In this document: positions 63,091 through 64,000 of the stretch, one piece after another
How positions within the stretch are numbered: position 1 is the stretch's first letter
Layout of the letters: each line of letters opens with the position of its first letter
Source: Sapria himalayana
Lineage: Eukaryota > Streptophyta > Magnoliopsida > Malpighiales > Rafflesiaceae
Assembly: GCA_029783825.1 (NCBI GenBank)
Contig: JAREIK010002410.1
Span: 61,065-125,064 of the forward strand
DNA: 64,000 nucleotides
Direction of reading: 5' to 3'
Position numbers and translations under genes: made by a program
The notes under the pieces: model-generated
Seen by the model: the letters and a program-made list of their open reading frames with translations, nothing else
Told to the model about the DNA's origin: nothing
Databases searched by the model: none

Positions 63091-64000
63091 TGAGGCATGA
63101 TTTTTTTTACTAACAATTTTTTTGTAGCTTGTAGAGATTGAACTTACAACCTCCAAGGAGGCTCACATCTATCTCAAGAATTAGTTTATTGAGCTTTGGT
63201 TTTTGATGTGTAAATATACATACATATCCATTTAATTGATGTTTATTTTATATATATAGTTTTTATATATAAAAATAATAGATATATTGTTTTTTGTGGG
63301 TGATATATATAGTTTATTGAACACATGTGGAATAATGTTAAAAAATATTGATTAATATCCAAGCTCAGTTAAATTCATTAAAAAAACTAAGACATGAATA
63401 TTAACAAACATATCAAGTATCATTGAACTTAATTGAATTTTAATTTAAACTATTTATTCATATTCAAAATTTTGTTACATTTAAAAAAAATTGTAATAAA
63501 TCAAATTAAAAATTATTCATCAATATATATAAGGAAAACATTTGTATATCGTTAGAATGCATCAAAATACTTTGTTTTTGTTATTCTAATTGAATTTTGA
63601 GTATTATAAAACATTATTACTAATAAATGAGAATTGATAAAATATTATCATTTGCTTATTAAATAATTATTGTAAAGCATTGAAATACAAAAATAATATT
63701 ATTTTTTCATTTTTTATAGTCCTCAATTAAAATTAAAATATATTTAACATTTTTATTTTGAGTGTCGACAAGATCATTAAAACTGCTAAGGGTTTGTTTT
63801 GATTTTGATGTTTGTTATTTTGAAATTCTTCTACTACCTTAATTATTATCATATATTGCATTTTCCATTGAAATTATATAGTAGATATTTGTATGTGAAT
63901 GTTATCGTGTAAAGTGAAGTTATTACCACAAGTAAATATATGAACGAAGATCCTCCTCATGCACACAATTTTAATCTTGAAGTTCATAGTAAATCATTAC
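63091..64000. other. AT-rich segment paralogous to the flanks of the hAT-like insert
   Basis: 63100-63130 matches 28760-28795 and 63300-63920 matches 29255-29450, in the same order. The middle (63131-63290, including 'gagattgaacttacaacc') has no counterpart at 28.8 kb, where the GC-rich fragment sits instead. No gene is seen. Confidence 0.65.

Overview
The window is AT-rich, repeat-dominated nuclear DNA of a flowering plant. The evidence is plant CACTA transposon termini (CACTACAARAAA...TAGTG), plant-type spliceosomal exon/intron structure, and broken copies of plant genes: cohesin SCC3, an enhancer-of-polycomb-like protein, the Sm core protein SmF, and a P-class PPR protein resembling Arabidopsis At2g26790. 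I cannot name the species. I see no intact protein-coding gene, no rRNA, no tRNA and no transposase. Everything gene-like is a fragment or a pseudogene.

Layout. Five degenerate tetranucleotide (CTAT/GATA) arrays occupy about 20 kb: 1-1100, 16798-24744, 29834-37545, 48557-51650 and 60333-60538. They have period 4 and contain many CTGT, CTTT, CAAT and ATAT variants. The strand facing CTAT has almost no stop codons in any frame, which yields dozens of spurious 'LSIYLSIY' reading frames that I do not annotate as genes.

Between the arrays lie ends of large non-autonomous CACTA-like elements. Two end types recur. Type 1 (T1, about 1.3-2.9 kb) is found at 1117, 24745, 52038 and 60541 as left ends, and inverted at 10517 and 16794 as right ends. 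Type 2 (T2, about 0.4-0.87 kb) is found at 41786 and 48556 as right ends, and at 51655 as a left end. All carry TAGCTAGGGA / TAGCGACGGA-like subterminal repeats. Interiors carry a tandem AT-rich satellite (Sat-A, 'ataactatat' family, units of about 410-670 bp), a palindrome-rich repeat (Sat-B, 'gtacatatatac'), and module M, which appears four times.

Gene fragments sit inside or beside these elements with exons, introns and splice sites partly preserved: EPC-like exon (38.74 kb), SmF last exon (39.76 kb), SCC3 STAG-region exons (44.75-45.64 kb), PPR (54.6-55.4 kb) and an almost complete four-exon SmF (56.37-56.96 kb). Retained introns point to DNA-level capture, as in Pack-CACTA elements, or to segmental duplication followed by transposon invasion.

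Younger events overprint this: a poly(A)-ended retroposon with a 16-bp target-site duplication at 27.6-28.4 kb, whose empty site is preserved in a paralogous satellite at 5086-5101, and a GC-rich hAT-like fragment at 28.8-29.24 kb. The most unusual theme is that the large tetranucleotide arrays start and stop within a few bases of CACTA termini at six of their boundaries.
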